Assembly: GCA_964412375.1 (NCBI GenBank) | Contig: CAYPOD010000010.1 | Location: forward strand, 1-64,000 | Length of the DNA stretch: 64,000 nt | DNA from: CADEDV01 sp964412375 | GTDB lineage: Bacteria > Bacteroidota > Bacteroidia > Chitinophagales > Chitinophagaceae | Direction of reading: 5' to 3' | Part shown: positions 38,133 through 46,788 of the stretch, one piece after another | Numbering within the stretch: the first letter of the stretch is position 1 | Layout of the letters: each line of letters begins with the position of its first letter | Program-made: the position numbers and the translations under genes | Notes under the pieces: generated by a model | The model's input: the letters and a program-made list of their open reading frames with translations, nothing else | Databases searched by the model: none | What the model was told of the DNA's origin: nothing

Positions 38133-38163
38133 TTTGCCTGAACAACAGGAATTCTTATATTTG
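38133..38163 (+). promoter_or_regulatory. Promoter of the second TonB receptor gene
   Basis: TTTG at 38133-38136, 19 bp, TATATTTG at 38156-38163: an exact match to the Bacteroidota promoter. The expected start (~38170) lies inside the dyad that follows. Confidence 0.75.
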
Positions 38164-38164
38164 C

Positions 38165-38202
38165 CTAAACATATTTTTAGACAAGGCTAAAAATATGTTT
38201 AG
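38165..38202. promoter_or_regulatory. Perfect 38-bp dyad, candidate metalloregulator operator
   Basis: CTAAACATATTTTTAG and its exact reverse complement flank ACAAGG. The dyad directly follows the -7 box and covers the transcription start, an ideal repressor position. The inner TTTTTAG...CTAAAAA resembles DtxR/MntR-type boxes (TTTAG...CTAAA). No T-run follows, so it is unlikely to be a terminator. The cognate repressor is not in this window. Confidence 0.7.
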
Positions 38203-38214
38203 AGGACTTGAATA

Positions 38215-40500
38215 ATGAGGCAACTTTTACTTTCAGCACTACTACTTTTAATGACTACAGTGTTGCTGGCACAGCGTACTGTTCATGGCGAAATATTGAA
38301 CGGAACCAGCGGTGAACCTGTGGCAGGGGCCACCATCCGTTTATCAGATTCAAGCTACACAACGATGACTGATGAAAAGGGAAAATTTCTTATCGGGGTA
38401 ACATCCACCCAATCGTTGATCATCACAGCTGCCGGGTTTGAAACACGGACTTTTACTGCGGGCATTAAGGATCATGTAGTGATTTTATTGACCCCGGTTC
38501 AAAAAGAAATGGATGCGGTGGTTATTACCGGTACGATGAAGGCTGTGAGAAAATTAGAAAGCCCGGTAGCTGTAGAAGTATATACCCCTCAATTTTTTAA
38601 AAAGAATCCTTCGCCCAGCATTTTTGAATCATTACAAAATGTAAACGGAGTACGTCCGCAATTGAATTGCAGTGTTTGCAATACCGGCGATATTCATATC
38701 AACGGGCTCGAAGGGCCTTATACGATGATCACTATTGACGGTATGCCCATTGTAAGCGGCCTGGCATCTGTATATGGTTTGTTTGGCATTCCCACACAAT
38801 TGATAGAAAGGGTAGAAATCGTGAAAGGACCCGCATCAGGGCTGTATGGCTCAGAAGCTATCGGTGGTTTGATCAATATCATTACCAAATCACCTGCGAA
38901 AGCACCTTTATTTTCGGCGAATGTTATGACCACCAGTTGGCTGGAGCATAACCTGGATGCCGGGGTGAAGTTCAATGTTGGTAAAAAAGCAAATTCTTTG
39001 CTGGGTATAAACTATTATAATTATCTCCACCCGCTGGATAATAATAATGACGGTTTTACGGATGTTGCCCTGCAGCACCGCATTTCTGTTTTTAATAAAT
39101 TAAGTTTTGCAAGAAAGAACAACCGGGTAGCCACACTGGCAGGCCGCTATTTTTATGAAGACCGCTGGGGTGGCGATATGCGATGGAATAAGAATTTCCG
39201 TGGTGGCGACAGCATATATGGCGAAAGTATTTACACCAACCGTTGGGAAATGACAGGAAACTATCAATTGCCTTTACAGGAAAAAATGTTTATTGCTTTT
39301 TCTGCCACCGGGCATGACCAGGATTCCTACTATGGTACAACTCATTATAAGGCAAAGCAAAACATTTCATTTGGCCAACTGACCTGGGATAAGCAAGCCG
39401 GTACGTCACATAACCTGTTGCTGGGTGCTGCCATCCGTTATAATTATTATGATGATAATTCAACAGCGACAACTGATACACTGACAGGTCAGAATGCACC
39501 GGAAAAATATGTTTTGCCGGGAATCTTCGTCCAGGATGAATGGAAACTCAACCAGCAACATTCTTTGATGCTGGGGATGCGCTACGATCATCATCCGGTG
39601 CATAAAAGTATTTTCACTCCACGGCTGGCCTGGAAATGGAATATTCAAAACAGGCAGGTGTTCAGGCTGAATGCCGGTACCGGCTTCAGGGTGGTCAGTT
39701 TATTTACAGAAGAACATGCTGCATTAACGGGTGCAAGGGCTGTAGAAATAAAAGAAACCTTGCAGCCGGAACAGAGCTACAATATCAATCTCAATTACAC
39801 AAATCACTATAAGTGGGAAAACATTTCACTGAACATAGATGCATCCGCCTGGTTTTCTCATTTTACCAATCAGATTATTCCTGATTACGATACTGACCCT
39901 AATAAGATCATTTACCAAAACCTGGATGGATATGCCGTATCTAAAGGAATGACACTAAACCTGGAACTGAACAGCGGCAACCGTTTCAAGTCTATGCTGG
40001 GAGTGACACTGCAAGACCTGCAAAAAATGGAAACAGGTGATGATGGGAAAAAAACAGGAACGAGACCGGTACTCACAGAAAGATGGAGCGGTACCTGGGG
40101 CGTTAGCTACAATATACCCGCTGCCGGCATTACCATTGACTACACCGGAAACATTTATGGACCTATGCGGTTGCCTTTGTTGTCGGAATCAGATCCAAGA
40201 CCATCAGCATCACCAGTGTGGAGCATTCAGAACATTCAGTTCACCAAATTACTGAATACAAAGCTGGAACTGTTTGGTGGTATAAAAAACCTGCTGAACT
40301 GGACACCTGCCAGGAACATTCCTTTTCTTATTGCCCGTTCTCATGATCCATTTGATAAAAATGTTCAATATGATGTCAGTGGTCAGGTGATGGCGACTAC
40401 AGAGAACCCATATGCATTAACATTTGATCCTTCGTATATCTATGCACCCAACCAGGGAATCCGCTTTTTTGCCGGAATAAGACTGGCAGTACGGAAATAA
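38215..40500 (+). CDS. TonB-dependent receptor with a Cys pair in the plug
   Basis: The 761-residue receptor has a signal peptide (LLLLMTTVLLAQ), a carboxypeptidase-regulatory-like domain (about 22-105), a plug (about 115-230) with Cys152-Ser-Val-Cys155 just before DIHINGLEGPYTMITIDGMP, and a barrel ending GIRFFAGIRLAVRK. The plug Cys pair and the location point to a metal or metal-complex ligand. Its own promoter and the dyad at 38165 show separate control from the ATPase operon, possibly by iron or manganese. Confidence 0.92.
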   Translation: MRQLLLSALLLLMTTVLLAQRTVHGEILNGTSGEPVAGATIRLSDSSYTTMTDEKGKFLIGVTSTQSLIITAAGFETRTFTAGIKDHVVILLTPVQKEMDAVVITGTMKAVRKLESPVAVEVYTPQFFKKNPSPSIFESLQNVNGVRPQLNCSVCNTGDIHINGLEGPYTMITIDGMPIVSGLASVYGLFGIPTQLIERVEIVKGPASGLYGSEAIGGLINIITKSPAKAPLFSANVMTTSWLEHNLDAGVKFNVGKKANSLLGINYYNYLHPLDNNNDGFTDVALQHRISVFNKLSFARKNNRVATLAGRYFYEDRWGGDMRWNKNFRGGDSIYGESIYTNRWEMTGNYQLPLQEKMFIAFSATGHDQDSYYGTTHYKAKQNISFGQLTWDKQAGTSHNLLLGAAIRYNYYDDNSTATTDTLTGQNAPEKYVLPGIFVQDEWKLNQQHSLMLGMRYDHHPVHKSIFTPRLAWKWNIQNRQVFRLNAGTGFRVVSLFTEEHAALTGARAVEIKETLQPEQSYNINLNYTNHYKWENISLNIDASAWFSHFTNQIIPDYDTDPNKIIYQNLDGYAVSKGMTLNLELNSGNRFKSMLGVTLQDLQKMETGDDGKKTGTRPVLTERWSGTWGVSYNIPAAGITIDYTGNIYGPMRLPLLSESDPRPSASPVWSIQNIQFTKLLNTKLELFGGIKNLLNWTPARNIPFLIARSHDPFDKNVQYDVSGQVMATTENPYALTFDPSYIYAPNQGIRFFAGIRLAVRK

Positions 40501-40534
40501 TTTTATAACCGGTGTTATTAAAGTATTGCCCGGC

Positions 40535-40566
40535 TTTGTTCATCTCGGTCAGCTACTATATCTTTA
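40535..40566 (+). promoter_or_regulatory. Promoter of the 93-residue hypothetical gene
   Basis: TTTG at 40535-40538 and TATCTTTA at 40559-40566 with 20 bp between match the -33/-7 pattern except for the last base of the -7 box. Confidence 0.5.
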
Positions 40567-40601
40567 GCAGAAATAAATTTTTCAATTCTTAACCGGCAAA
40601 T

Positions 40602-40883
40602 ATGTCAATACCTGATTTTCCAAATGGATTTGAATCCTGGCAAAAAACACATTTTGAAGTGGTCGAAGCTCTTTGTTATATCAGGGACCTGGATGAAGAT
40701 AAATCTCCCAAAAATTTTGCATCCATGCGGGACAGGTCGGCTTCAGAAGAGCTTTATCAACTGGCTATAGATATTACCAATAAATTTGAACAACAATCTA
40801 TCGGTAAAAAAAGAGAAAGAAGTCTTTTTGACGAGATCGAGGATTTTGTATGGGCAGAAGTTAAGGCCTATAAAAAAGAATAG
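40602..40883 (+). CDS. Small hypothetical protein
   Basis: The 93-residue protein is charged and mostly helical, with no signal peptide or membrane segment. Visible stretches are FPNGFESWQKTHFEVVEAL and RSLFDEIEDFVWAEVKAYK. I recognise no family. A good promoter 35 bp upstream supports it being a real gene. Confidence 0.65.
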   Translation: MSIPDFPNGFESWQKTHFEVVEALCYIRDLDEDKSPKNFASMRDRSASEELYQLAIDITNKFEQQSIGKKRERSLFDEIEDFVWAEVKAYKKE

Positions 40884-40960
40884 CTGGTATTTTAAACTGG
40901 TCTTAGATTTTTTCATTAACAGGGTATTGTCATCTTACGCCATCTCTTTTGTTACAACTA

Positions 40961-41776
40961 ATGGCTGATTATTTACAGGTAAGTTTTACGTCTCTCGAAC
41001 CCGAGCAGGCGGATATACTGATTGCCAGGCTGGCGGAAGCTGGTTATGAAGGATTTGAAGAAAAGGAAAAAGAACTCCATGCATTTATCAGCCAGGAACA
41101 TTTCGATAAAAAATTTTTGCAGGAACTCGCCTTCAAATTCCAGCTTGCCTATACCACAAAATCAATCCCCGAACAGAACTGGAACCAGCTGTGGGAAGCC
41201 AATTTTCAACCCGTGGTTGTTGATGATTTCATCGTAGTGCGAGCCGATTTTCATGAACCGATAGCAGGAGTGGAATATGAAATTGTCATTACTCCCAAAA
41301 TGAGTTTTGGTACCGGGCATCATGCCACCACCTTTATGATGATGCAGCAAATGAGGCAGCTTGATTTTACCCAAAAATCTGTTTTTGATTTTGGCACAGG
41401 CACAGGAGTGCTGGCCATTCTGGCTGAAAAACTAGGCGCTCAAAAAGTGCTGGCTGTTGATAATGATGAGTGGAGCATTGCCAATGCGGCTGAAAACCTG
41501 CAACGAAACAACTGTGGCAAAACCGAACTCAGAAAGGCCGATAATACTTTGTTAAACGAAAGCTTTGATATTATTCTAGCCAACATCAATAAAAATGTGA
41601 TACTTGATAATTTTGAAACGTTGGTACACCTGTTAGTTCCCGGAGGTTGTATACTTTTCAGTGGCCTCCTGAAAGAAGATGAAATAGATATTTTGCAAAA
41701 GGGCAAGGAGCATTTGCTGGTTTCTGCAGGCTGTTTCCAGAAAGACAACTGGCTCTGTACAAAGTTTGTACGTTAA
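40961..41776 (+). CDS. prmA: Ribosomal protein L11 methyltransferase PrmA
   Basis: PrmA trimethylates ribosomal protein L11 using SAM. The 271-residue protein begins MADYLQVSFTSLEPEQADIL; the ATG at 40961 is preferred to TTG at 40949. It has the substrate domain (about 1-90), then the methyltransferase domain with PKMSFGTGHHATTFMM, VFDFGTGTGVLAILAEKLGA and the catalytic DIILANINKNVI. The length is slightly shorter than in E. coli, as usual for this phylum. Confidence 0.96.
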   Translation: MADYLQVSFTSLEPEQADILIARLAEAGYEGFEEKEKELHAFISQEHFDKKFLQELAFKFQLAYTTKSIPEQNWNQLWEANFQPVVVDDFIVVRADFHEPIAGVEYEIVITPKMSFGTGHHATTFMMMQQMRQLDFTQKSVFDFGTGTGVLAILAEKLGAQKVLAVDNDEWSIANAAENLQRNNCGKTELRKADNTLLNESFDIILANINKNVILDNFETLVHLLVPGGCILFSGLLKEDEIDILQKGKEHLLVSAGCFQKDNWLCTKFVR

Positions 41777-41826
41777 GACTTGATTACATGTGTGTTACTT
41801 TAATGTTACGACTTTTGATTTTTTCG

Positions 41827-41834
41827 TACATTTG
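41827..41834 (+). promoter_or_regulatory. -7 promoter element for plsY
   Basis: TACATTTG matches TAnnTTTG, 45 bp upstream of the plsY ATG. A correctly spaced -33 TTTG is not clear. Confidence 0.45.
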
Positions 41835-41878
41835 CCTTCCACCTGCTGGTCAAAAAGCAGGCTTCAACCAAAGGTTCT

Positions 41879-42538
41879 ATGAACGAACTCCTTCTGATCG
41901 TTCTCGCATATCTGATTGGCAGCATTCCCAGTTCGGTTTGGGTCAGCCGTTATTTCTTTGATATTGATATCAGGGAATATGGCAGCGGCAATGCCGGCGC
42001 CACCAACTCATATAGGGTATTAGGGCCCAAATGGGGAACCATTGTGATGATCGCCGATATGGTAAAAGGTATCATCGCCGTGAAACTGGCATTACTGCTT
42101 CCTGAATATTTTGGTGATGAAACAAGATTACAAACCCTCCAGATAGGCCTGGGACTTGCAGCAGTGATAGGTCATATTTACCCTATCTGGGCCGATTTCA
42201 GGGGTGGAAAAGGAGTAGCCACTTTATTTGGTATTGTGCTGGGTATATCACCATGGACAGCCCTGAGCTGTGTTGGAATATTTTTACTGGTGCTTTATTT
42301 AACCAGGTTCGTTTCACTAAGTTCTATCCTTGCCAGTGTGGCATTCCCGGTTTTTATACTTGTCATCTTCAATGTTGACAATCCTGTTTACCGGGTTTTT
42401 GCAGTGGCTGTTGCTTTGATGGTACTGCTGACCCATCAAAAAAACATCGGCCGGTTACTCAAAGGTGTTGAGAGCAAAGTTCCAATCCTGAAACACCGGG
42501 ACCGCCGTCGTCAGCGTCGCAGCAACAAAGAAAGCTGA
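41879..42538 (+). CDS. plsY: Glycerol-3-phosphate acyltransferase PlsY
   Basis: PlsY uses acyl-phosphate to acylate glycerol-3-phosphate, the first step of phospholipid synthesis at the inner membrane. The 219-residue protein has five membrane segments, the N-terminal LIGSIPSSVWVSRYFF, the conserved loop YGSGNAGATNSYRVLGPKWG, and FRGGKGVATLFG. The C-terminal tail is strongly basic (RDRRRQRRSNKES). Confidence 0.96.
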   Translation: MNELLLIVLAYLIGSIPSSVWVSRYFFDIDIREYGSGNAGATNSYRVLGPKWGTIVMIADMVKGIIAVKLALLLPEYFGDETRLQTLQIGLGLAAVIGHIYPIWADFRGGKGVATLFGIVLGISPWTALSCVGIFLLVLYLTRFVSLSSILASVAFPVFILVIFNVDNPVYRVFAVAVALMVLLTHQKNIGRLLKGVESKVPILKHRDRRRQRRSNKES

Positions 42539-42639
42539 GCATCGCTTATCAAAAAATCTTAACTTACCTGCACAAATTAGTCGTATTGCCGATCCGTTTG
42601 GTATAATGATTGTTTTTCATTTTATATAAACTTATTATT

Positions 42640-43452
42640 ATGATACGGACCATCATTGTTTTTTTTATTTTTTCAGGCTTGCTTATCGCCTGCACTAAAA
42701 ACTCAATAACAGGCCGCAGCCAGTTCAAGCTTTTGCCCGAGTCAGAATTGCAGGGCATGGCCACACAGCAATACCAGCAATTTCTTTCATCAAATAAAGT
42801 GGTTGCCAGCAGTACCAGCAAGGATGCTGAGATGGTAGTGCGGGTAGGGCAACGCATCACCAAAGCAGTGGTTGACTATTACACATCCAAAGGCCTGGCC
42901 AAAGAACTGGAAAGTTTTAAGTGGGAATATAACCTGGTGGATGACAAAACAGTAAACGCCTGGTGTATGCCCGGTGGTAAGATTGTTGTATATACCGGCA
43001 TTCTTCCCATCACCCGCAATGAAGCGGCACTGGCAGCCATCATGGGACATGAAGTGTCACATGCAATTTTCTATCACGGCAATGAAAGAATGAGCCAGGG
43101 ACTTACACAACAACTGGGTGGTGTTGCTTTATCCGTTGCCCTGGCCAACAAGCCTGCAGCTACGCAAAATCTTTTTATGGCAGCTTATGGCCTGGGGTCA
43201 CAAGTGGGTGTGATGTTGCCTTTTTCCCGCAAACATGAACTGGAAGCTGATCGCTGGGGATTGATTTGGACGGCGATGGCTGGGTATAATCCGCAGGAAG
43301 CCATCGGTCTTTGGGAAAGAATGGAAGCGGCATCATCCGGTCAAAAACCACCTGAATTTCTTAGCACACACCCCGCAGAAGGCCGCAGAATAGAGCAATT
43401 ACAGAAATATATGCCTGAAGCGATGAAATATTATAAGCCAATCAGTAACTAA
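42640..43452 (+). CDS. M48 family metallopeptidase lipoprotein
   Basis: The 270-residue protein starts with a lipoprotein signal (FFIFSGLLIACTK) and has a zinc peptidase domain with HEVSH (the HExxH motif) in AAIMGHEVSHAIFYHGNERM and the third ligand Glu in ELEADRWGLIWTAMAGY. It resembles Oma1/LoiP-like M48 peptidases of the envelope, implied in quality control of outer-membrane proteins. The ATG at 42640 is used because it starts the signal sequence. Confidence 0.94.
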   Translation: MIRTIIVFFIFSGLLIACTKNSITGRSQFKLLPESELQGMATQQYQQFLSSNKVVASSTSKDAEMVVRVGQRITKAVVDYYTSKGLAKELESFKWEYNLVDDKTVNAWCMPGGKIVVYTGILPITRNEAALAAIMGHEVSHAIFYHGNERMSQGLTQQLGGVALSVALANKPAATQNLFMAAYGLGSQVGVMLPFSRKHELEADRWGLIWTAMAGYNPQEAIGLWERMEAASSGQKPPEFLSTHPAEGRRIEQLQKYMPEAMKYYKPISN

Positions 43453-43469
43453 AAAGTTGATTTATATTA

Positions 43470-43506
43470 AAAAATGCCGCTTAAATTCATTTTAAGTGGC
43501 ATTTTT
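43470..43506 (+). terminator. Intrinsic terminator after the M48 peptidase gene
   Basis: A 16-bp stem AAAAATGCCGCTTAAA with one G-T pair, a 5-nt loop (TTCAT), and a T-run built into the 3' arm (GCATTTTTATTT). It starts 17 bp after the stop codon and could work in both directions. Confidence 0.9.
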
Positions 43507-43519
43507 ATTTGGATTATTC

Positions 43520-43550
43520 TTTAATCTCCATCCGATAATGCTTACCTTTG
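43520..43550 (+). promoter_or_regulatory. Promoter of the DUF3052-like gene
   Basis: TTTA at 43520-43523 and TACCTTTG at 43543-43550 are separated by 19 bp. The predicted leader is about 70 nt. Confidence 0.6.
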
Positions 43551-43626
43551 CCCTCCCTGCTCAGAGAACTACATATCGGAATCATCCGGTGCAATTGTCA
43601 GAAACCTATTAAAATAGCTTCAAGGT

Positions 43627-44073
43627 ATGTCACAAACTGTTTTTGAAAAGTTACAACTGGCAGACGAAAAGAATCTTTTAATTCAGGGTTTGCCCTCTTC
43701 CATCGAAAAGCAATTCAGTAAGCTCTCCTTCGCTAAAAACATCACTCCGTTGCTCAAAACACGGAAGATTGATTTTGCGCTGGTCTTTGCCGTTAATGAA
43801 AACCAGTTAAATGGTATTCTTAAAGACGTGATGCCTTCGCTGAAAGAGGAGTCCAAATTCTGGGTTGCTTATCCAAAGACCACTTCCAAGATCGTCACTG
43901 ACCTGAACCGTGAGTGCAGTTGGAACCGCCTCACTTGTGAAGGTTATGAAAGCATCGAAAGAGTGGAACTGGATCATGTATGGAGCGCCATGCGTTTCAC
44001 AAGATGTGAAAGCATCAGGGGTGGCAATGTAGCTGCAAGCCGTAAAAGGCAGGCACCTGCTATGGCTGAATAA
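43627..44073 (+). CDS. DUF3052-like protein
   Basis: The 148-residue protein has a soluble alpha/beta sequence with FWVAYPKTTSKIVTDLNRE and VELDHVWSAMRFTR, which match the WVAWPK...TDL and ETWSGLKFV motifs of DUF3052 proteins as I recall them. The function is unknown. It has its own promoter and is followed by a terminator that abuts the next gene. Confidence 0.75.
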   Translation: MSQTVFEKLQLADEKNLLIQGLPSSIEKQFSKLSFAKNITPLLKTRKIDFALVFAVNENQLNGILKDVMPSLKEESKFWVAYPKTTSKIVTDLNRECSWNRLTCEGYESIERVELDHVWSAMRFTRCESIRGGNVAASRKRQAPAMAE

Positions 44074-44099
44074 GGTAAGGTTCTGCTGTAAATTTATTT

Positions 44100-44107
44100 T
44101 AGGTTTG
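44100..44107 (+). promoter_or_regulatory. Possible -7 element for the CYTH gene, inside a terminator
   Basis: TAGGTTTG matches TAnnTTTG and overlaps the rising arm of the hairpin at 44103-44131. If used, transcription would begin near 44114, after the 5' arm, so the new transcript could not fold the terminator. No clear -33 box is seen. Confidence 0.35.
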
Positions 44108-44131
44108 CTGAGCAATCAGCAAACTTTTTTT
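44103..44131 (+). terminator. Intrinsic terminator after the DUF3052-like gene
   Basis: A perfect 9-bp stem GTTTGCTGA/TCAGCAAAC with a GCAA loop is followed by seven Ts. The T-run ends exactly at the ATG (44132) of the next gene. Confidence 0.9.
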
Positions 44132-44653
44132 ATGCCCTTTTTGAATGTGGAGATAAAAGCCCGATGTGCAGACCCTGCTTTTGTGCGCCGGTACCTGCGT
44201 GAAAAGCAAGCCGATTTTAAAGGAACGGATGAACAAACCGACACTTATTTCAATGTGGTAAAAGGAAGGCTCAAATTGCGGGAAGGTAAAATTGAAAACA
44301 ACCTCATCTTTTATGAAAGAAGCGACCAGGCAGGCCCTAAACACTCAAGCTTTAACCTGGTAAAAGTGCAGGATGCTACGGGGCTAAAAGAAGTGCTGAC
44401 AAAATCAATGGGATTAAAAATCGTAGTCAAAAAGCGACGGGAGATTTATTATATCGGTAATGTGAAATTCCATATTGATGAAGTGCCGGGGCTGGGTTCA
44501 TTTGTAGAGATTGAGGCAGGAAATGTGCTGGCGGATCTGACTGCGGAACAACTAAAATATCAATGCGATCAGTATATCGCCGACTTGGGGATCCGGGCGT
44601 CAGACCTCATTGAAAATTCTTACAGTGATATGCTGATAGCTGAAAACCAGTAG
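44132..44653 (+). CDS. CYTH domain protein (class IV adenylate cyclase-like)
   Basis: The 173-residue protein has the CYTH signature near its start (LNVEIKAR, ExK-type), followed by DTYFNVVKGRLKLREG and later VKFHIDEVPGLGSFVEIEAG, the acidic tunnel residues of triphosphate-binding enzymes. Members are adenylate cyclases, thiamine triphosphatases or tripolyphosphatases; the sequence does not decide which. The ATG at 44132 directly follows a terminator; an in-frame TTG at 44105 is less likely. Confidence 0.88.
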   Translation: MPFLNVEIKARCADPAFVRRYLREKQADFKGTDEQTDTYFNVVKGRLKLREGKIENNLIFYERSDQAGPKHSSFNLVKVQDATGLKEVLTKSMGLKIVVKKRREIYYIGNVKFHIDEVPGLGSFVEIEAGNVLADLTAEQLKYQCDQYIADLGIRASDLIENSYSDMLIAENQ

Positions 44654-44656
44654 TTT

Positions 44657-46690
44657 TTATCTTATGACCACGGTCCCCGTTTTCTTAGTCAGCTCTATTT
44701 CTAATTGCTTCAGGTGTTCATGAGTATGGTGCAACATCATCCGCTCTTCATCTGTATGCGGCTTTTCAAGATCCAGTTGGTTTTCGAGCAGCATCCTTTT
44801 GATCTTACGCAACTTCAGGTAATTGACCGCTGACTCCACCTCTTCATTTGTCCTGTCTATATCCATTTTTAAAAATTTCATTAGCCTTTCCTCGTTGTTG
44901 CGGGCAACAGATTGTATAAAATCTTCATAACGCTGCTCAAAAAGTCCCTGCTGGTAGCCGGTGCTTTGACTGAATTCCTTTCGCCAGTGTTCGCTTTCTT
45001 CATAGGGAAAGTTTAACAACGCTACGGCTAATGAACTGAGCAGCGGGTCAGGATGATATATAAAGAAATTTTTATCAGCTTGTGCCGGCGATTGCTGCAT
45101 GGTGTGTCTGAATGTTTGCAGCAGTTTCAACACATCTTTATTATCAATCAATGTTTCATCGGGTAATTCTTCAAAAATATATTCAGCCACCAGTTTTTGC
45201 TCATTCCATTTTTTAAGTCCGTACTCCAGCAGGATGCGGGCTACTTCCCGTTCCTGCAGTTCATCTTTGAACAGCAGGTTGAAAGTGACATCATCAAAAT
45301 TGTTTTGTTCAGCCTGCCTGGTGTTTTCTTCATATTGCCTGGCTTCCTCAAAGGGTAGTTTCCGTTCCAGGGTGGAAATACGATCACGGATAAACTTATT
45401 CACCAGTGCATGAAGACCACTTTCATCAATTTTCAATAAATCCGCACATTGCTTGATATAATCCTGCTGTTTGGTAAAATCTTCTGCTTTGTTGATCCTC
45501 GAAATGGTTTCTGCCATGCGATTCACGACTTCTGCTTTCTTGGTAGAATCATTGCCGGCATCTTTTAAGGCCACTTCTAATTGAAAAAGAATAAAATCTT
45601 TTTTATTCCTGCTGACAAAATCGGTGAATGCAGCAGCACCAACCTTATTGACATAACTGTCAGGGTCTTCATTGTCGGGAATCAGCACCAGCTTCACATT
45701 CAGCCCTTCTTCCAGGGCCAGGTCAAGTCCTCTCAAAGCAGCTTTCACACCGGCGGCATCGCCATCATATACAATGGTGAGATTATTGGTATATTTTTTT
45801 ACCAGTCGAAGCTGGTCGGGTGTCAGTGATGTGCCGCCGCTGGCTACCACGTTTTCGATGCCGGCCTGTGAAAGTGATATTACATCCGTGTAACCTTCGA
45901 CAAGTAAGCACTCATCCGCTTTGTCAATGGCCTGCCGGGCAAAATAAGAACCATAGAGGATCTTGCTTTTTATGTAAATCTCGTTCTCCGGGGTGTTGAT
46001 ATACTTCGGCGCCTTATCATTACTCTTTAATATCCTGGCTCCAAATCCCATCACTTTACCACTGTGGTTGTGCACGGGAAAAATAACACGGCCCCGATAG
46101 TTATCGGCCAGCTGGTCATTACGGTTAACCACCAGCCCGGTTTTAAGCAACAATTCCGTATTGAACTGTTTTGAAACCGCTTCTTTTGTCAAAGCATCTC
46201 TTTGTTCAGGTGAATAACCTAACTGGAATTTTCGGATAACTTCTTCACGGAAACCTCTTTCCTTAAAATAAGCCAGCCCGATATCCCTTCCTTCTTCGGT
46301 ATCAAACAACTGCCGGCTGAAAAACTGCTGTGCAAAACTATTGATGATATAGAGGCTGTCGGCCGCCTGCAATTGCTGCCGTTGTTCATCGGTTACGAAG
46401 GTTTCTTCCACCTCAATACCATATTTGTTGGCCAGCCATTTTAGCGCTTCCACATAGCTATACTTTTCATGCTCCATCACAAAACTGATGGTATTACCGC
46501 TTTTACCACAACCAAAGCATTTATAGATCTCCTTTGATGGTGAAACAGTAAAAGATGGTGTTTTTTCATTATGAAAAGGGCAGAGGCCGAGATAGTTAGA
46601 GCCTCTTTTTTTCAACTTCACAAACTCACCTACCACATCCAGGATGTCGAGACGGCCAAGTATCTGCTGTATGGTGTTTTGAGAGATCAT
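44657..46690 (-). CDS. dnaG: DNA primase DnaG
   Basis: DnaG makes the RNA primers for chromosome replication. The 677-residue protein starts MISQNTIQQILGRLDILDVV (the ATG at 46690 is preferred over a longer in-frame start). It has the zinc-binding domain (CPFHNEKTPSF, CFGCGKSG), the RNA polymerase core, and the TOPRIM motifs LLVEGYTDVISLSQAG and VYDGDAAGVKAALRGLD. The C-terminal DnaB-binding part is present. It converges on the CYTH gene with a 3-bp gap. Confidence 0.97.
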   Translation of the reverse strand: MISQNTIQQILGRLDILDVVGEFVKLKKRGSNYLGLCPFHNEKTPSFTVSPSKEIYKCFGCGKSGNTISFVMEHEKYSYVEALKWLANKYGIEVEETFVTDEQRQQLQAADSLYIINSFAQQFFSRQLFDTEEGRDIGLAYFKERGFREEVIRKFQLGYSPEQRDALTKEAVSKQFNTELLLKTGLVVNRNDQLADNYRGRVIFPVHNHSGKVMGFGARILKSNDKAPKYINTPENEIYIKSKILYGSYFARQAIDKADECLLVEGYTDVISLSQAGIENVVASGGTSLTPDQLRLVKKYTNNLTIVYDGDAAGVKAALRGLDLALEEGLNVKLVLIPDNEDPDSYVNKVGAAAFTDFVSRNKKDFILFQLEVALKDAGNDSTKKAEVVNRMAETISRINKAEDFTKQQDYIKQCADLLKIDESGLHALVNKFIRDRISTLERKLPFEEARQYEENTRQAEQNNFDDVTFNLLFKDELQEREVARILLEYGLKKWNEQKLVAEYIFEELPDETLIDNKDVLKLLQTFRHTMQQSPAQADKNFFIYHPDPLLSSLAVALLNFPYEESEHWRKEFSQSTGYQQGLFEQRYEDFIQSVARNNEERLMKFLKMDIDRTNEEVESAVNYLKLRKIKRMLLENQLDLEKPHTDEERMMLHHTHEHLKQLEIELTKKTGTVVIR

Positions 46691-46788
46691 GCAGGCTGGC
46701 AAGTTATAGAAAATAGCCTCTCGACTTCCCAAAAAATATATTATAGAAAAAGTTTATTTTTAGCTTGCCCACACTTAAAACTAATTGT

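Noticed and set aside
44105..44131. Alternative TTG start of the CYTH protein
   Set aside because: It would lie inside a terminator hairpin, and the CYTH motif follows naturally from the ATG at 44132.
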